A stretch of 59,768 nucleotides of DNA from Pseudomonadota bacterium (GCA_021325365.1 JAJPHF010000122.1:1-59768), one strand, 5' to 3'; shown: positions 27,360 to 36,556, numbered from the stretch's first letter. The notes: generated by a model not told the origin, from the sequence alone. Numbers and translations are program-made.

Positions 27360-28526
27360 CTAGCGCTTGAAGATTTGCCGGTACTCGTCGCGCGCCGCCT
27401 CCATCGTCTTCGGGTCGAGGTTCTTCCAGTCCAGGGGGATCGACTTGATCTCGGCGAGCGGCGGCGAGTAGGCGCGCACCTCGTCGGGCACCTTCAGCCC
27501 GTCGCGCCCCGACGACAGCCCTTCCAGCCGCGTGTACATCGACTGGCCCTCCTCGCCGAACAGCCAGTCCACGAACAGCTTGGCCGCGTTCGGGTGCGGC
27601 GCCTTCGCGAGGATGCCGTAGGGATGACCGAGCATCGTCACCCCCTCTTGCGGGTAGTAGGCGTTCATTTGCACGCCCGTCTGCGCCACCGTCTGGACCA
27701 GGCGGCTCGGCAGCGTCACCGACAGCCACAGCTCGCCGCTCGCCAGCTTCTGCGTGCCCGACACCGAGCTACCGGTGTTCGTCACTGGCTGGAGGGCGGC
27801 CACCTGCGCCATGTAGTCGGCGGGCATCACCTTGCGCAGGCCGATGTAGGTGTAGAGCGCCGCTTCGCCGCCCCCCACGTCGGGAAACTCGAACTTGCCG
27901 CGCAGCTGCGGGTCCACCAGGTCGTTCCAGCTATGGATCTCCTTGGGGTAGAACTTCGGGTTCGTGATCGGCGCGAAGGTGTAGGCCACCGGCGACATCC
28001 AGTAGCCCGGCTCGTAGGTCAGGCCCGCCTTCTTCGAGCTGTCGTAGTGGGCGTACTCGGGCGACTCGTACTGGAGCAGCGCGTTCGCGGCCTTCAGGTC
28101 GTAGAACAGGCGCGGTGACGCCACCGCGAACACGTCCACGGTGACGCGATCGGCCTTCACCTCTTCCTGGATGCGCGCCGCCACGGCGGCGGTCTGCGCG
28201 CGCTCGTGATTGATCTGCAGGTTGGGGAGGCCGTAGCGGGCCTTGAACGCCTCGCCCATCTCGACGGCGGTGGCGGGCACGACCACTGCGTCGAGCCAGT
28301 CTAGCTCGCCCTCCTGGCGCGCGGCCTGGATCAGCCCGGCCACGCGGTCGCGCTCCGCGCCCGAGAGCGACGCCAGCACCGGCGCGTCGGCCGCCGTGGG
28401 CGCCGGCCCGCTGGCCGCCGGCTGCGCCGACCCGCCGCCAGCCGCGCCGCCGCTGGCGGGCGCCCCGCAGGCCACGGCTGCCAGCAGCCACACCACCAAC
28501 GCCGCGCGCGCCAGCGTCCCGTTCAT
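27360..28526 (-). CDS. ABC transporter substrate-binding lipoprotein (iron(III)-type, SBP_bac_6/8)
   Basis: 388 residues, GAGGAGG 5 bases before the ATG. The lipobox AAVAC puts the lipidated Cys at 20, followed by a Gly/Ala/Pro linker. The fold is that of FbpA/AfuA-like receptors: AGLIQAARQEGELDW, FKARYGLPNLQI, DVFAVASPRLFYDLKAANAL, WNDLVDPQLRGKFEFPDVG, NAAKLFVDWLFGEEGQ. The conserved Tyr pair for iron is not obvious, so an organic ligand is possible. First gene of the receptor-permease-FAH operon. Confidence 0.87.
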   Translation of the reverse strand: MNGTLARAALVVWLLAAVACGAPASGGAAGGGSAQPAASGPAPTAADAPVLASLSGAERDRVAGLIQAARQEGELDWLDAVVVPATAVEMGEAFKARYGLPNLQINHERAQTAAVAARIQEEVKADRVTVDVFAVASPRLFYDLKAANALLQYESPEYAHYDSSKKAGLTYEPGYWMSPVAYTFAPITNPKFYPKEIHSWNDLVDPQLRGKFEFPDVGGGEAALYTYIGLRKVMPADYMAQVAALQPVTNTGSSVSGTQKLASGELWLSVTLPSRLVQTVAQTGVQMNAYYPQEGVTMLGHPYGILAKAPHPNAAKLFVDWLFGEEGQSMYTRLEGLSSGRDGLKVPDEVRAYSPPLAEIKSIPLDWKNLDPKTMEAARDEYRQIFKR

Positions 28527-28582
28527 CGAAGCCTCCTCGTAGTGGAGCGGCTTTCCGGCGGATTGATCCGGCGGTACCGGCC

Positions 28583-28610
28583 GGGCGGCGGGGGACGAGC
28601 CCCCGCCCTA
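28583..28610. terminator. G/C-rich hairpin between the amidohydrolase and the receptor gene
   Basis: GGGCGGCGGGGG-ACGAG-CCCCCGCCC, an imperfect stem with a 5-base loop, followed by TACCTTTT on the + strand. It lies upstream of the receptor start on the - strand and downstream of the amidohydrolase stop; a terminator role for the latter is likely. Confidence 0.45.
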
Positions 28611-28662
28611 CCTTTTGGCGCAACGGCCGTGAAACCCGCCGTAAGCTGGGGCGCGGGGGCGG

Positions 28663-29850
28663 CTACAGCCCCAGCTTGTACACGCGGCTCACGTTCTCGC
28701 GGCCCAGCTTGCGGACCACGGCCGGGTCGAGCCCCGCGCAGTTCTCCTCCAGCCCCCGCCGCGAGTAGGGCCAGGTCGTCTGGTGGTGCGGGTAGTCGTT
28801 GCCCCACATGAAGTTGTCGGCCCCGTACAGCGGGACGCCCAGCATGCCCGCCCGGTCGTCCTCGAAGCTGAAGTAGGCATTCTCGCGCAGGTACGCGCTC
28901 GGGCTGCGCCGGTTCACGTTGCGCTCGGGATCGTACGTGCTCTCGCGCCCGAGGTTGTAGTCGACGCGCTGCACCAGCCCGGCCACCCAGTGGCACTCGA
29001 ACTCCGAGCACACGACCTGCAAGCTCGGGTAGCGGTCGAACACTCCCGAGAAGATCAGGTTGCTCAGGAACTCCACGGCCGGCAGCTGGCGCGTCGTGCG
29101 CATGATCTGCTTGCGCGGGTCGAACTCGCGCGCGCCCTGGTCCACGTGGTGGCGGGGCAGGTTCTGGCTGGAGTTGGAGTGGACCGTGAGCGGGATGTCC
29201 AGTTCGGCGGCGGTGGCCCACAACGGCTCGTAGCAGGGCTCGTAGTAGCCGCTGCCGAGGATCTGGGTGGGGATGTGGACCGACTTGCAGCCGCGCTTGA
29301 CGTACTCCCGCATGTCGGCCACGGCGGCATCGACGTCGAGGACCGAGATGAGCGGCATCGGGAACAGGCGCTTGGGCGCGTAGCTGGCGAACTCCAGGAT
29401 CCACTCGTTGTACGAGCGGAAGATGGCGCGCTGGAACTTCGCGTCGGTCTGCGAGTAGTTGAAGCGTGTCGGGCTGGAGAAGATGATCTCGGCCTCCACG
29501 CCGTCGCGGTCCATGTCCGCGACGTGGGCCGCCGGGTCCCAGCCGCCGGGATAGTCCTCGTAGCGGAAGGTCTCGTTGAACTCCAGCATGCGGCGCTGGA
29601 AGGCGCGCGGGTCCTCCCACTGCTCCATGTTGCTGATGCCCTCGGGCTTCTCGACGATGTGGCCGAGGGCGAAGTAGGCCGAGCGCATCGGCTCCAGGCC
29701 GTCGGTGATGATCCAGAGCCCCTTGCTCAGCCCCGGCGGGTCCTGGACGACGTGCGGCGCGCGGTCGCCGTACTCGCGCTGCACGCGCGCCCAGGCATCC
29801 GGATGCTCGGCCACGTGCGTGTCGGCCGAGATCAACTGGAAATCGAGCAT
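28663..29850 (-). CDS. Amidohydrolase family protein (amidohydrolase-2)
   Basis: 395 residues, strong GGGGGAGG 5 bases before the ATG. It starts with the metal motif SADTHVAEHP (DxH form in place of HxH). Barrel histidines are seen in IPLTVHSNSSQNLPRHH and SEFECHWVAG, and the catalytic aspartate in MWGNDYPHHQTTWP. The length and motifs fit the large amidohydrolase-2 proteins found with catabolic gene sets. It is in the same direction as the receptor-permease-FAH operon and may act on the same compound, but a hairpin lies between. Substrate unknown. Confidence 0.87.
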   Translation of the reverse strand: MLDFQLISADTHVAEHPDAWARVQREYGDRAPHVVQDPPGLSKGLWIITDGLEPMRSAYFALGHIVEKPEGISNMEQWEDPRAFQRRMLEFNETFRYEDYPGGWDPAAHVADMDRDGVEAEIIFSSPTRFNYSQTDAKFQRAIFRSYNEWILEFASYAPKRLFPMPLISVLDVDAAVADMREYVKRGCKSVHIPTQILGSGYYEPCYEPLWATAAELDIPLTVHSNSSQNLPRHHVDQGAREFDPRKQIMRTTRQLPAVEFLSNLIFSGVFDRYPSLQVVCSEFECHWVAGLVQRVDYNLGRESTYDPERNVNRRSPSAYLRENAYFSFEDDRAGMLGVPLYGADNFMWGNDYPHHQTTWPYSRRGLEENCAGLDPAVVRKLGRENVSRVYKLGL

Positions 29851-29951
29851 GTCGCCTCCCCCGCAACCCCACCGCGCCAGCGAGATCGCGCGTCAGTCTG
29901 CCGCTCCGATCGTGCGGGTTATAGCGCGCGGTCGGGCGGGGGGCAACGTCA

Positions 29952-29977
29952 AAGGCCGGGGTGGCTGCCCCGGCCTT
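29952..29977 (-). terminator. Hairpin after the cupin gene
   Basis: AAGGCCGGGG / CCCCGGCCTT, 10-bp perfect stem and 6-base loop, 30 bases beyond the cupin stop. It serves - strand transcription. Confidence 0.6.
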
Positions 29978-30006
29978 CCCGCGAGCGGCGCGTCTGCCGC
30001 TTGCTA

Positions 30007-30369
30007 CTAGACGTACACGCGGTCGTCGCCCACGCCCTGGTCCTTGGCGGCGCAGCGTACCATGACCAGCGGCACGTCGCCGTTGCTCTCGAACCAGTAC
30101 TTCGTGTTGCGCGGGATGTAGATGCCGCCGCCGCGCTCCAGCGTGGCCAGCACGGCGTCACCCTCGCCGTAGAACGTCACACGACCGTCGATTACCACCC
30201 AGGTGGCGTCGGAACCGTAGTGCGAGTGCAGCGCCGTCTCGCCGCCCTTCTCCCACACGTGCGCTAGCACGACTTGCGTGTCGGTGCGCACCACCGCCGC
30301 CACGTGCGCGTTGCCCACCGCCTCCGGCCCGATCGTGAACGTCTGGACGGTCTCTGTGGCCTGGCTCAT
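30007..30369 (-). CDS. Single-domain cupin protein
   Basis: 120 residues, AGGAGG upstream. The two cupin motifs are visible: LAHVWEKGGETALHSHYG (with H-x-H) and LERGGGIYIPRNTKYWF (with G-x5-P). The usual glutamate of motif 1 is not clear and the second motif lacks its histidine (N-T-K-Y), so metal binding may be partial. Cytoplasmic. It follows the cyclase gene in the same direction by 24 bases, suggesting co-transcription. Confidence 0.85.
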   Translation of the reverse strand: MSQATETVQTFTIGPEAVGNAHVAAVVRTDTQVVLAHVWEKGGETALHSHYGSDATWVVIDGRVTFYGEGDAVLATLERGGGIYIPRNTKYWFESNGDVPLVMVRCAAKDQGVGDDRVYV

Positions 30370-30393
30370 CGCGATCCTCCTCCGCGCCCCGGC

Positions 30394-32070
30394 TTATCTG
30401 GCCCCATGATACGGGATTGGGGGTAGGGCCTCCAGCGCGCGCGCGTCGGGGACGACGTGGATGCGGACGGGGCGGCTGCGGCCGCGCACCTCCAGCTCGT
30501 GGGTCGGGAAGGCCGACAGGTCCAGGCCGGCGCTGCGCGCCACGTCCTCGGAGACGACGAGCTGGCAGCCGTACTCCTTCGTGAGGGCTTCCAGGCGGCT
30601 GGCGGTGTTGACCACGTCGCCGATCGCCGTCAGGTAGCGCGCGCGGCCGTAGCCCATCTCGCCCACGACGACGTGGCCCGTGTGGATGCCGATGCCGATC
30701 GCCAGCGGCTCCTTCAGGTCGTGGCGCAGCGTGCCGTTCAGCCGCTCCAGCGCGCGCGCCATCGCCACCGCGCCCGCCAGCGCCTCGCGGCAGCCCTGCG
30801 CGGCGCCGCTGTCCAGGCCGAACAGCGCCATGATGCCGTCGCCGACGAACTGGTTGGGCAGCCCGCCCGCGCGCTCGATGGCCTGTCCCATCGCCGCCGT
30901 GTACTGGTTCAGCAGGAACACCACGTCGTAGGGCAGCCGCTGCTCCGCCAGCCCGGTGAAGGCGCGCAGGTCGCTGAACAGCACCGCCAGCTCGCGCTCG
31001 GCGCCGCCGGTGTAGGCGGCGTGCCGCAGGTCGGCGGGCAAGCCCCCACGCGGCGGCAGCAGTGGGAACACCTCCACGTCCTGCGTGGGGCGCACCTGGC
31101 AGGCGAGGCGCACGTTGGGCGGCGCGTCGATGCGCTTGAGCACGCGGGCCTCGTCGGCGGTGGGCCGGGGCAGCGCCGCCAGGCCCGCGCCGATGCGCGT
31201 GCGGCAGGTCGAGCAGCGCCCGCGCCCGCCGCACAGCGAGGCGTGCGGGATGCCGGCGGCGCGGCTCGCCTCCAGAATGGTCGTGCCGGGCGCGACGGCC
31301 ACGCGCTGACCGCTGGGGTAGGTGACGGCGAGGACGCCGTGCCGCCGCTGCCAGGCGGTGCGCAGCGGGCGCGCGGCGAAGGTGAGCGCGACGCAGCCCA
31401 GGAAGACACCGATCGCCACGTTGCGCGCCTCGTCGACGCGGGCCACCTCCTCCGGCGGCGGCGCCCCCATCACGGCCTGTAGCCGGGCGGGATCGGCGGC
31501 CAGCGGCGCGACCTCGCGTCCCATCTGGACGAAACCCAGCAGCGCGAACAGCGGCACCAGCAGCCCCAGTAGGCGGAGCGCGGGCAGCGCCGGCACCCCC
31601 TGGGGCTTCGCCCGCAGCCAGTGATAGACGCCCAGCCAGCCGTGGACCCAGGCGACGGTGAGCAGCGTGAGCTGCTCCAGGCCCGTCGTCGGGCTGACCA
31701 CCCAGTAGATGAAGAGCATGCGCGTGTAAGTATCGTTCACCCCGAGCACGGTGTGCTGCACGCGCGTGCCGAAGATGTGGGTGAACAGCAGCACGGGGAT
31801 GCACAGGCCGAGCGCGAGCCGCACCAGCTCCCAGCGCGGCAGGCGCAGGTGGCGGCGGCGGTAGATCGCCCAGAGCGCCAGCGTGATGTGCAGCGTTAGG
31901 CTGGTGTAGAGGACCAGTGTGGGGAGCGGGAAGCGCCAGAAGTCGGTGAACCACAGGCGGCCGGCCTCGGCCGCGCCCAGCGAGATCATCCCCAGCGCGT
32001 GGTTCAGCAGGTGGCTGGTGACGTAGGTGAACAGCACCAACCCCGAGAAAAGCCGCAGTCGCTGGGTCAT
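30394..32070 (-). CDS. Class III adenylate/guanylate cyclase with membrane heme-like module and 2Fe-2S domain
   Basis: 558 residues from the ATG at 32070; the open frame upstream of it is Arg/Pro-rich and has no support. Residues about 8-235 form six or so membrane segments with paired histidines (H20, H24, H61, H98, H106, H143, H150), like the heme-b membrane domain of fumarate/succinate reductases. Residues about 245-335 are a plant-type 2Fe-2S ferredoxin domain with C280-x5-C286-x2-C289 and C324. Residues about 355-540 are the cyclase: metal aspartates D367 (LFSDLRAF) and D411 (FVGDGIMALFG), and the NTASRLE transition-state motif. The order suggests that a quinone or redox signal is turned into cAMP or cGMP. 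The usual Lys before the GDG motif is Gln, leaving the nucleotide specificity open. Confidence 0.9.
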   Translation of the reverse strand: MTQRLRLFSGLVLFTYVTSHLLNHALGMISLGAAEAGRLWFTDFWRFPLPTLVLYTSLTLHITLALWAIYRRRHLRLPRWELVRLALGLCIPVLLFTHIFGTRVQHTVLGVNDTYTRMLFIYWVVSPTTGLEQLTLLTVAWVHGWLGVYHWLRAKPQGVPALPALRLLGLLVPLFALLGFVQMGREVAPLAADPARLQAVMGAPPPEEVARVDEARNVAIGVFLGCVALTFAARPLRTAWQRRHGVLAVTYPSGQRVAVAPGTTILEASRAAGIPHASLCGGRGRCSTCRTRIGAGLAALPRPTADEARVLKRIDAPPNVRLACQVRPTQDVEVFPLLPPRGGLPADLRHAAYTGGAERELAVLFSDLRAFTGLAEQRLPYDVVFLLNQYTAAMGQAIERAGGLPNQFVGDGIMALFGLDSGAAQGCREALAGAVAMARALERLNGTLRHDLKEPLAIGIGIHTGHVVVGEMGYGRARYLTAIGDVVNTASRLEALTKEYGCQLVVSEDVARSAGLDLSAFPTHELEVRGRSRPVRIHVVPDARALEALPPIPYHGAR

Positions 32071-32377
32071 CGTGCCGCGTTCCCCGCCGTGGTTGCTCGC
32101 GCGCTCGCGTAGCCGGCCGAGCGTTTCCGCCCGGCCGCCGCGCGCCGCTGGGATCCGGCCGCGCACTCGGTGCGCGGCGGCCGCGCGATGGGGCTCGCCA
32201 CTTGCCCTGCCAGGCATCCGCAGCGCGGACGGGAAACCCGTCCGCCCGCGCGGGCGGGGCCGCGGCCCCATACACTAATACGCGCGCACCCTGGCGGCAG
32301 ATTGACGGGGTGAATCCCGGGGTAGTGTGCCAGCCGGGGGCGGGGCCGGCGCCGAACGCGCCGCCCGCCCCGCGGGC
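32071..32377. other. Intergenic, upstream of the cyclase gene
   Basis: 307 bases, very GC-rich. It contains the leader and promoter of the cyclase gene (leftward) and the 3' flank of the alcohol dehydrogenase gene. No gene, RNA or clear promoter was recognised. Confidence 0.35.
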
Positions 32378-33415
32378 CTAGGTCGCGGGCTGGTTGGTTA
32401 TGACGAGCTTGCCGAACTGCTCGTGGGCGGCGAGCCGCCGCAGCGCGTCCGGCACGCCGTCGAGCGGGTAGGTGCGATCGACGACTGCCTGGAGGGCGCC
32501 GTCCGCGGCCAGCCCCAGCACGGTCGCCAGCTCGGCGCGGGTGCCGCCGTAGCAGCCGATGAACTGGAGCTGCTTGGCGAAGAACGGCCAGAGGTTGAAG
32601 CCCACGTCGCCGCCCGTGGTTGCGCCGCACGTTACCAGCCGCCCGTTACGCGCGAGCGCGCTCACGCTCGCCGGCCACGTCGCCTGCCCCACGTGCTCGA
32701 ACACCACGTCCACGCCGCGCTTGTTCGTCAGGTCGCGCACCGCGCGCCCCACGTCTTGCGCGTAATGATCGATCGTCGCCTCCGCGCCAAGCGCCTGCAC
32801 GAGGTCGGCCTTGTCGGCGCTGCCGACCGTCGCCAGCACGCGCGCCCCCATGCGATTCGCGATCTGCACCGCGGCCGAGCCCACGCCGCTGTTGCCGCCC
32901 CACACGAGCACCGTCTCGCCCAGCTGAAGGCGCGCGCGGCTCAGCATGTGCCAGGCCGTGACCGCCGACAGCGCCAGCGCGGCGGCTTGCACGGCATCCA
33001 GGCCCGCCGGCCGCGGCACCAGGCTGTTCGCCGGCACAAGCACGTACTCGGCGTAGCCGCCGTCGCTGATGAGGCCGAGGATGTCGCTCCGCAGGCAGGT
33101 GGTCTCCTCGCCACGCAGGCAGAACTCGCACTCGCCACAGTGCAGGTAGGGATGGACGACCACGGCGTCGCCCTCGCGCACCCCGGTCGTCCCCGAGCCG
33201 AGCGCGGCCACCGTGCCCGCCACCTCCGAGCCGGGCGTGTGCGGCAGCTGGGGCTTCACCGGCAGGCTGCCCTCGCACAGCCAGAGGTCCAGGTGGTTCA
33301 CGCCGCAGGCCGCCACCTGCACCAGCGCCTGGCCCGGACCAGGCTCGGGCGTGGGCACCTCCTCGACGCGAAGCTGGTCCGGGCCGCCGAACTCGTGCAG
33401 TCGTACCGCGCGCAC
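32378..33415 (-). CDS. Zinc-type alcohol dehydrogenase / quinone oxidoreductase (MDR family)
   Basis: 345 residues. GTG at 33415 is chosen because GAGGAGG lies 6 bases upstream and the family N-terminus (VRAVRLHEFGGPDQLRVEEV) begins there. The GroES-like part has CGVNHLDLW, HTPGSEVAG (Ser where zinc ADHs have His) and four structural-zinc cysteines in CGECEFCLRGEETTC. The Rossmann part has VWGGNSGVGSAAVQIA for NAD(P)H. Related proteins are zinc alcohol dehydrogenases and crotonyl-CoA-reductase-like enzymes. Follows the GMC dehydrogenase gene in the same direction with a 254-base gap. Substrate unknown. Confidence 0.9.
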   Translation of the reverse strand: MRAVRLHEFGGPDQLRVEEVPTPEPGPGQALVQVAACGVNHLDLWLCEGSLPVKPQLPHTPGSEVAGTVAALGSGTTGVREGDAVVVHPYLHCGECEFCLRGEETTCLRSDILGLISDGGYAEYVLVPANSLVPRPAGLDAVQAAALALSAVTAWHMLSRARLQLGETVLVWGGNSGVGSAAVQIANRMGARVLATVGSADKADLVQALGAEATIDHYAQDVGRAVRDLTNKRGVDVVFEHVGQATWPASVSALARNGRLVTCGATTGGDVGFNLWPFFAKQLQFIGCYGGTRAELATVLGLAADGALQAVVDRTYPLDGVPDALRRLAAHEQFGKLVITNQPAT

Positions 33416-33669
33416 GCTCGCCTCCTCATCGCCCCCCGTCGCGCGGGGCACGTTCTCGCCCACCCTCGCCCGGGGCTTGTCCTGACCGTACCGCCGCCGC
33501 GGGCGCGCGTCAAGCCCAGGCAGCCAGACGGCGTGGGCTGCCCAGGTACGGCGCGGCCGCCTGGCGTGGCGGCGGGCCGCGGGCCGGCGGGGGGCCGGGG
33601 CGCCGCGACTGGGTGTCCGGCGCCCCCGAAGGCCGCTGGGATGCTGCCCCGCCGGCCTCCGCCCTGGGC

Positions 33670-35391
33670 CTAGACCAGCGGCCCGGGGTTGCGGATGTAG
33701 CGGTTGACGATGGCGTCGGCCGTGTAGTAGGCGAGCGCTTGCAGCGTGAGCGTGGGGTTGTGACCGCTGAGCGTGGGGTAGGTCGCGGTGCCCATGATGA
33801 ACAGGTTGGGGTGGTCCCAGCTCTGGCTGTAGCGGTTGACGACGCCCTCGCGCGGGTTCGCGCTCATGCGCGTGCCGCCGGCGTGGTGGGCGCCCGGGCC
33901 GGGGCCGGGCATGCCCGAATCCCACACCACCGAGCCCCCCATCGCCCGCCCGATCTCCAGCTCCCGCTCCAGCAGGAACTGGACCTTCGCGATCTCGGAC
34001 GGCTTGCGCCAGTCGTGCGTGATGCGCGGCGCGGGCAGGCCGAACTCGTCGCGGACGTTCGGGTCGAGATCGACGTACTGGTCGGGCCAGGGCATCAGCT
34101 CGGTGAAGTTGCTGATGGACAGGTGGCGCGCGTAGTACTTGGCGAAGAAGTCGCGGAAGGGGGCGCCCCAGCGGGCCATGCCGGGCGGCGGGTTCATGCC
34201 CTGCACGACGCCGATCGGGCCGCCGTCGAGCGCGATGGTGCCGACCGAGATCGCGCCGCCCTGGAGGAACCCCAGCCCGCCGTGGTCGAAGTTGTCGGCC
34301 TCGTAGTCGTCGATTGTGTGCTTGCCGTTGTTCGGGCCCATGTTGACGTGGATGTACTTGTCGTCGAAGCCCACCATCACGCGCGCCCCGCCGTGGGCGA
34401 AGAAGTACTTGCCCACCAGGCCGCTGGAGTTGGCCAGGCCGAGGGGGTAGCGGTCGGTGGCCGAGAGCAAGAGCAGGCGCGTGCAGTCGTAGACGGCCGG
34501 GCTCAGGATCACCAGGTCGGCGTCGATCGTGGTGTCCTCGCGGCCCGGGCCGTAGTAGGACACGCCGGTGATCCGCCCGCTGTTGTCGCTGTTGATGCGG
34601 TAGACCATGCTGCCCGTGCGCAGCTCGAAGTTGCCGGTGGCGTCGGCCTCCGGCAGCTTCGTCACCAGGATGCTCGACTTGGCGCCGACGTGGCAGCCGA
34701 ACGCCTGGCAGAAGCCGCAGTAGGTGCAGCCCGGCCGGCCGCGGTACGGCTGGGTGGCGATCGCCTTGGGCGTGGGGAACGGGTGGTAGCCGAGCGAGCG
34801 GGCCGCGTCGTCGAAGATCGTGCACGAGTTGTCGTCCACGACCGGCGGCAGCGGGTACTCGCGCTGGCGCGGCGACTCGAAGTAGTTGCCGCCCTCCTGA
34901 ATGCGGCCCTGGATGTTGCCGGCCTTGCCGCCTACCCCCAGCTCGTACTCCGCCTGGTCGTAGAACGGCTCCAGATCGGCGTAGGTGAGCGGCCAGTCCA
35001 TGAGCCCGGAGCCCTCGGGAATGGCGTCGGCGCCGTAGCGCTCGATCGCGTTCGAGCGCTCGCGGAAGATCTCCTCGTGATAGCGCCAGGACATCGTGCC
35101 GTAGTGCACGGTGCCGCCGCCGGCCTGGTTGCCGTTGTTGATCACGCCGATGGGCACGGCGCGCGTGTTCTCGTTGGGGCGATAGGTGACCGGCTGGCGC
35201 TTCGGGTCGGGGCGCAGGTCCATGCGCTGGAAGAAGCGCAGCTCGTCGTGCGGCTCGAAGTCCTTGGTCTCCAGCCGCGGGCCGCGCTCCAGCCCGACCA
35301 CGCGCAGGCCGGCTTTGCCCAGCTCGGCGGCCAGGATGCCCCCGGCGCCGCCGACGCCGATGATGACCACGTCTGCCGACTGCTGCGCCAT
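33670..35391 (-). CDS. GMC oxidoreductase, gluconate 2-dehydrogenase-like flavoprotein
   Basis: 573 residues, GGGAGGAGAG before the ATG. The FAD-binding Rossmann start ADVVIIGVGGAGGILAAEL is at residues 6-24. A cysteine cluster CTYCGFCQAFGCHVGAK is typical of the periplasmic gluconate/2-keto-sugar dehydrogenase flavoproteins rather than of plain GMC oxidases. The C-terminal active-site region has HHAGGTRM, PNLFIMGTATYPT and HNPTLTLQALAY. It lacks its own signal peptide and is probably exported bound to the Tat-signal subunit encoded 3 bases upstream. The heme c subunit of classic three-component enzymes is absent here. Confidence 0.92.
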   Translation of the reverse strand: MAQQSADVVIIGVGGAGGILAAELGKAGLRVVGLERGPRLETKDFEPHDELRFFQRMDLRPDPKRQPVTYRPNENTRAVPIGVINNGNQAGGGTVHYGTMSWRYHEEIFRERSNAIERYGADAIPEGSGLMDWPLTYADLEPFYDQAEYELGVGGKAGNIQGRIQEGGNYFESPRQREYPLPPVVDDNSCTIFDDAARSLGYHPFPTPKAIATQPYRGRPGCTYCGFCQAFGCHVGAKSSILVTKLPEADATGNFELRTGSMVYRINSDNSGRITGVSYYGPGREDTTIDADLVILSPAVYDCTRLLLLSATDRYPLGLANSSGLVGKYFFAHGGARVMVGFDDKYIHVNMGPNNGKHTIDDYEADNFDHGGLGFLQGGAISVGTIALDGGPIGVVQGMNPPPGMARWGAPFRDFFAKYYARHLSISNFTELMPWPDQYVDLDPNVRDEFGLPAPRITHDWRKPSEIAKVQFLLERELEIGRAMGGSVVWDSGMPGPGPGAHHAGGTRMSANPREGVVNRYSQSWDHPNLFIMGTATYPTLSGHNPTLTLQALAYYTADAIVNRYIRNPGPLV

Positions 35392-35394
35392 GGC

Positions 35395-36159
35395 TCACTC
35401 TCCTCCCGCTCGCGAGCTACCGGTCGACGCCCGCTGGTCGTACTGCTGCTTGAGGCCCAGGATCGGCGCGCGGGTGAACTTGGCATCGGTCTGCATGTCG
35501 CTGCGCAGGTAGCGCTCCTGGGCGCCATCGAACTCGACCAGCCGCCAGCCGGCGAAGTCGCGGTTGCCCCCGTACACGGGGTCGGCAAACATGCCCTCGA
35601 TCGTGTGCGTCCAGAGCGTGTTGAAGAACGCCTGCGCGGTCGGCCAGGTGAAGGTGCCGGCGTCGCCGCGCTCGACCGCGCTCAGGGTGTCGTCCTGCTG
35701 CTCGGGCGTCAGGTGGGCGAAGTCCTGGCCGTACTGGGCCTGGGTGTAGGCGTCGAGCGCCTGGAGCCCGCGGCGGTAGAAGTCCTGCTGGTCCATGTAG
35801 GGGCCGGCGAGGGCGAGGTCGATGTAGTTCAGCACGTCGGCGTCGCGGGCGCCCGGCTTGCCGGGGGCGCCGGGCCAGAAGCGCTCGGCGATGGCGGCCA
35901 CCGTGTCGGCCTGGTCGCCGTTGAAGAAGGCGTACAGCGCGTCGTCGCGCTGCTCGACCAGCGAGGGCGTTTGCGACGCTTGCGCCGCCGGGCGGGCGCC
36001 GTGGCCGGGCATCGTGTGCGGCGCCGTCTCCTCCGCGGTCAGGTGTTGCGCATGGGCCTGGTGCAGAGCCGTGCCGCCGCCCAGCCCGACGGCCACGATG
36101 CCGGCGCCGCCGCCGGCGCGGCGCAGAAACTGTCGCCGTGATAGTCCGCGACTAGCCAT
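35395..36159 (-). CDS. Gluconate 2-dehydrogenase subunit 3-like protein with Tat signal
   Basis: 254 residues from the ATG at 36159 (GAGGGGCG). The twin-arginine motif SRRQFLRRAGG opens a Tat signal (to about residue 38). The mature part (YAFFNGDQADTVAAIAERFWPG, DVLNYIDLALAG, FFNTLWTHTIEGMFADPVYGGN, GWRLVEFDG) is the small subunit 3 fold of membrane-bound gluconate dehydrogenases, which escorts the flavoprotein through Tat. The gene ends 3 bases before the flavoprotein ATG, a tight operon. First gene of the pair. Confidence 0.9.
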   Translation of the reverse strand: MASRGLSRRQFLRRAGGGAGIVAVGLGGGTALHQAHAQHLTAEETAPHTMPGHGARPAAQASQTPSLVEQRDDALYAFFNGDQADTVAAIAERFWPGAPGKPGARDADVLNYIDLALAGPYMDQQDFYRRGLQALDAYTQAQYGQDFAHLTPEQQDDTLSAVERGDAGTFTWPTAQAFFNTLWTHTIEGMFADPVYGGNRDFAGWRLVEFDGAQERYLRSDMQTDAKFTRAPILGLKQQYDQRASTGSSRAGGE

Positions 36160-36451
36160 CGAACGCCCCTCTCTGCCAGTGGAGGCGGACAAGCTGTGGT
36201 CCGCGCGCCGGCGATGCGCCTCTCGCGGGCTGATGGTAGTCGCTCGATTCGGGGCTGTCAATAGCCGCGCGGTATGTTTCGCCGCGCGGCTGTATGCGCC
36301 GGCCCTGAGCTGGCGGGGGCGGCGTGACGACGTTCACGGGCGGAGTGTGGGGGCGCTCACAGCGGGGCGAAAGGGGGGGGGCCTACACTGACCATAGAGC
36401 GTGATGGCAGCGCTCGAAGCGCCAACACGACGCGCGGTGAGGTGCGTGACG

Positions 36452-36556
36452 ATGAGCTGGACGGCGCTACTCGGCCTGGTCTGGCTCGCGTTCGCCGCGG
36501 CTTACGTCCTGGGCCCTGCCAACCGTTTCGCCCTCCTCCCCTCCTTCCTCGAATAG
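36452..36556 (+). CDS. Possible 34-residue single-span membrane protein
   Basis: ATG at 36452 with GAGGTG 7 bases upstream. The product is one hydrophobic helix (TALLGLVWLAFAAAYVLG, residues 4-21) with a short polar tail ending at a stop, and a strong hairpin follows 10 bases later. It lies alone between divergent and convergent genes. Too short for similarity arguments; it could be chance, though the ribosome site, clean helix and terminator argue for a gene. Confidence 0.4.
   Translation: MSWTALLGLVWLAFAAAYVLGPANRFALLPSFLE

Noticed and set aside
33416..35398. Extension of the alcohol dehydrogenase frame over the GMC gene
   Set aside because: High-GC frame antisense/parallel to a clear GMC oxidoreductase; no domain in it.
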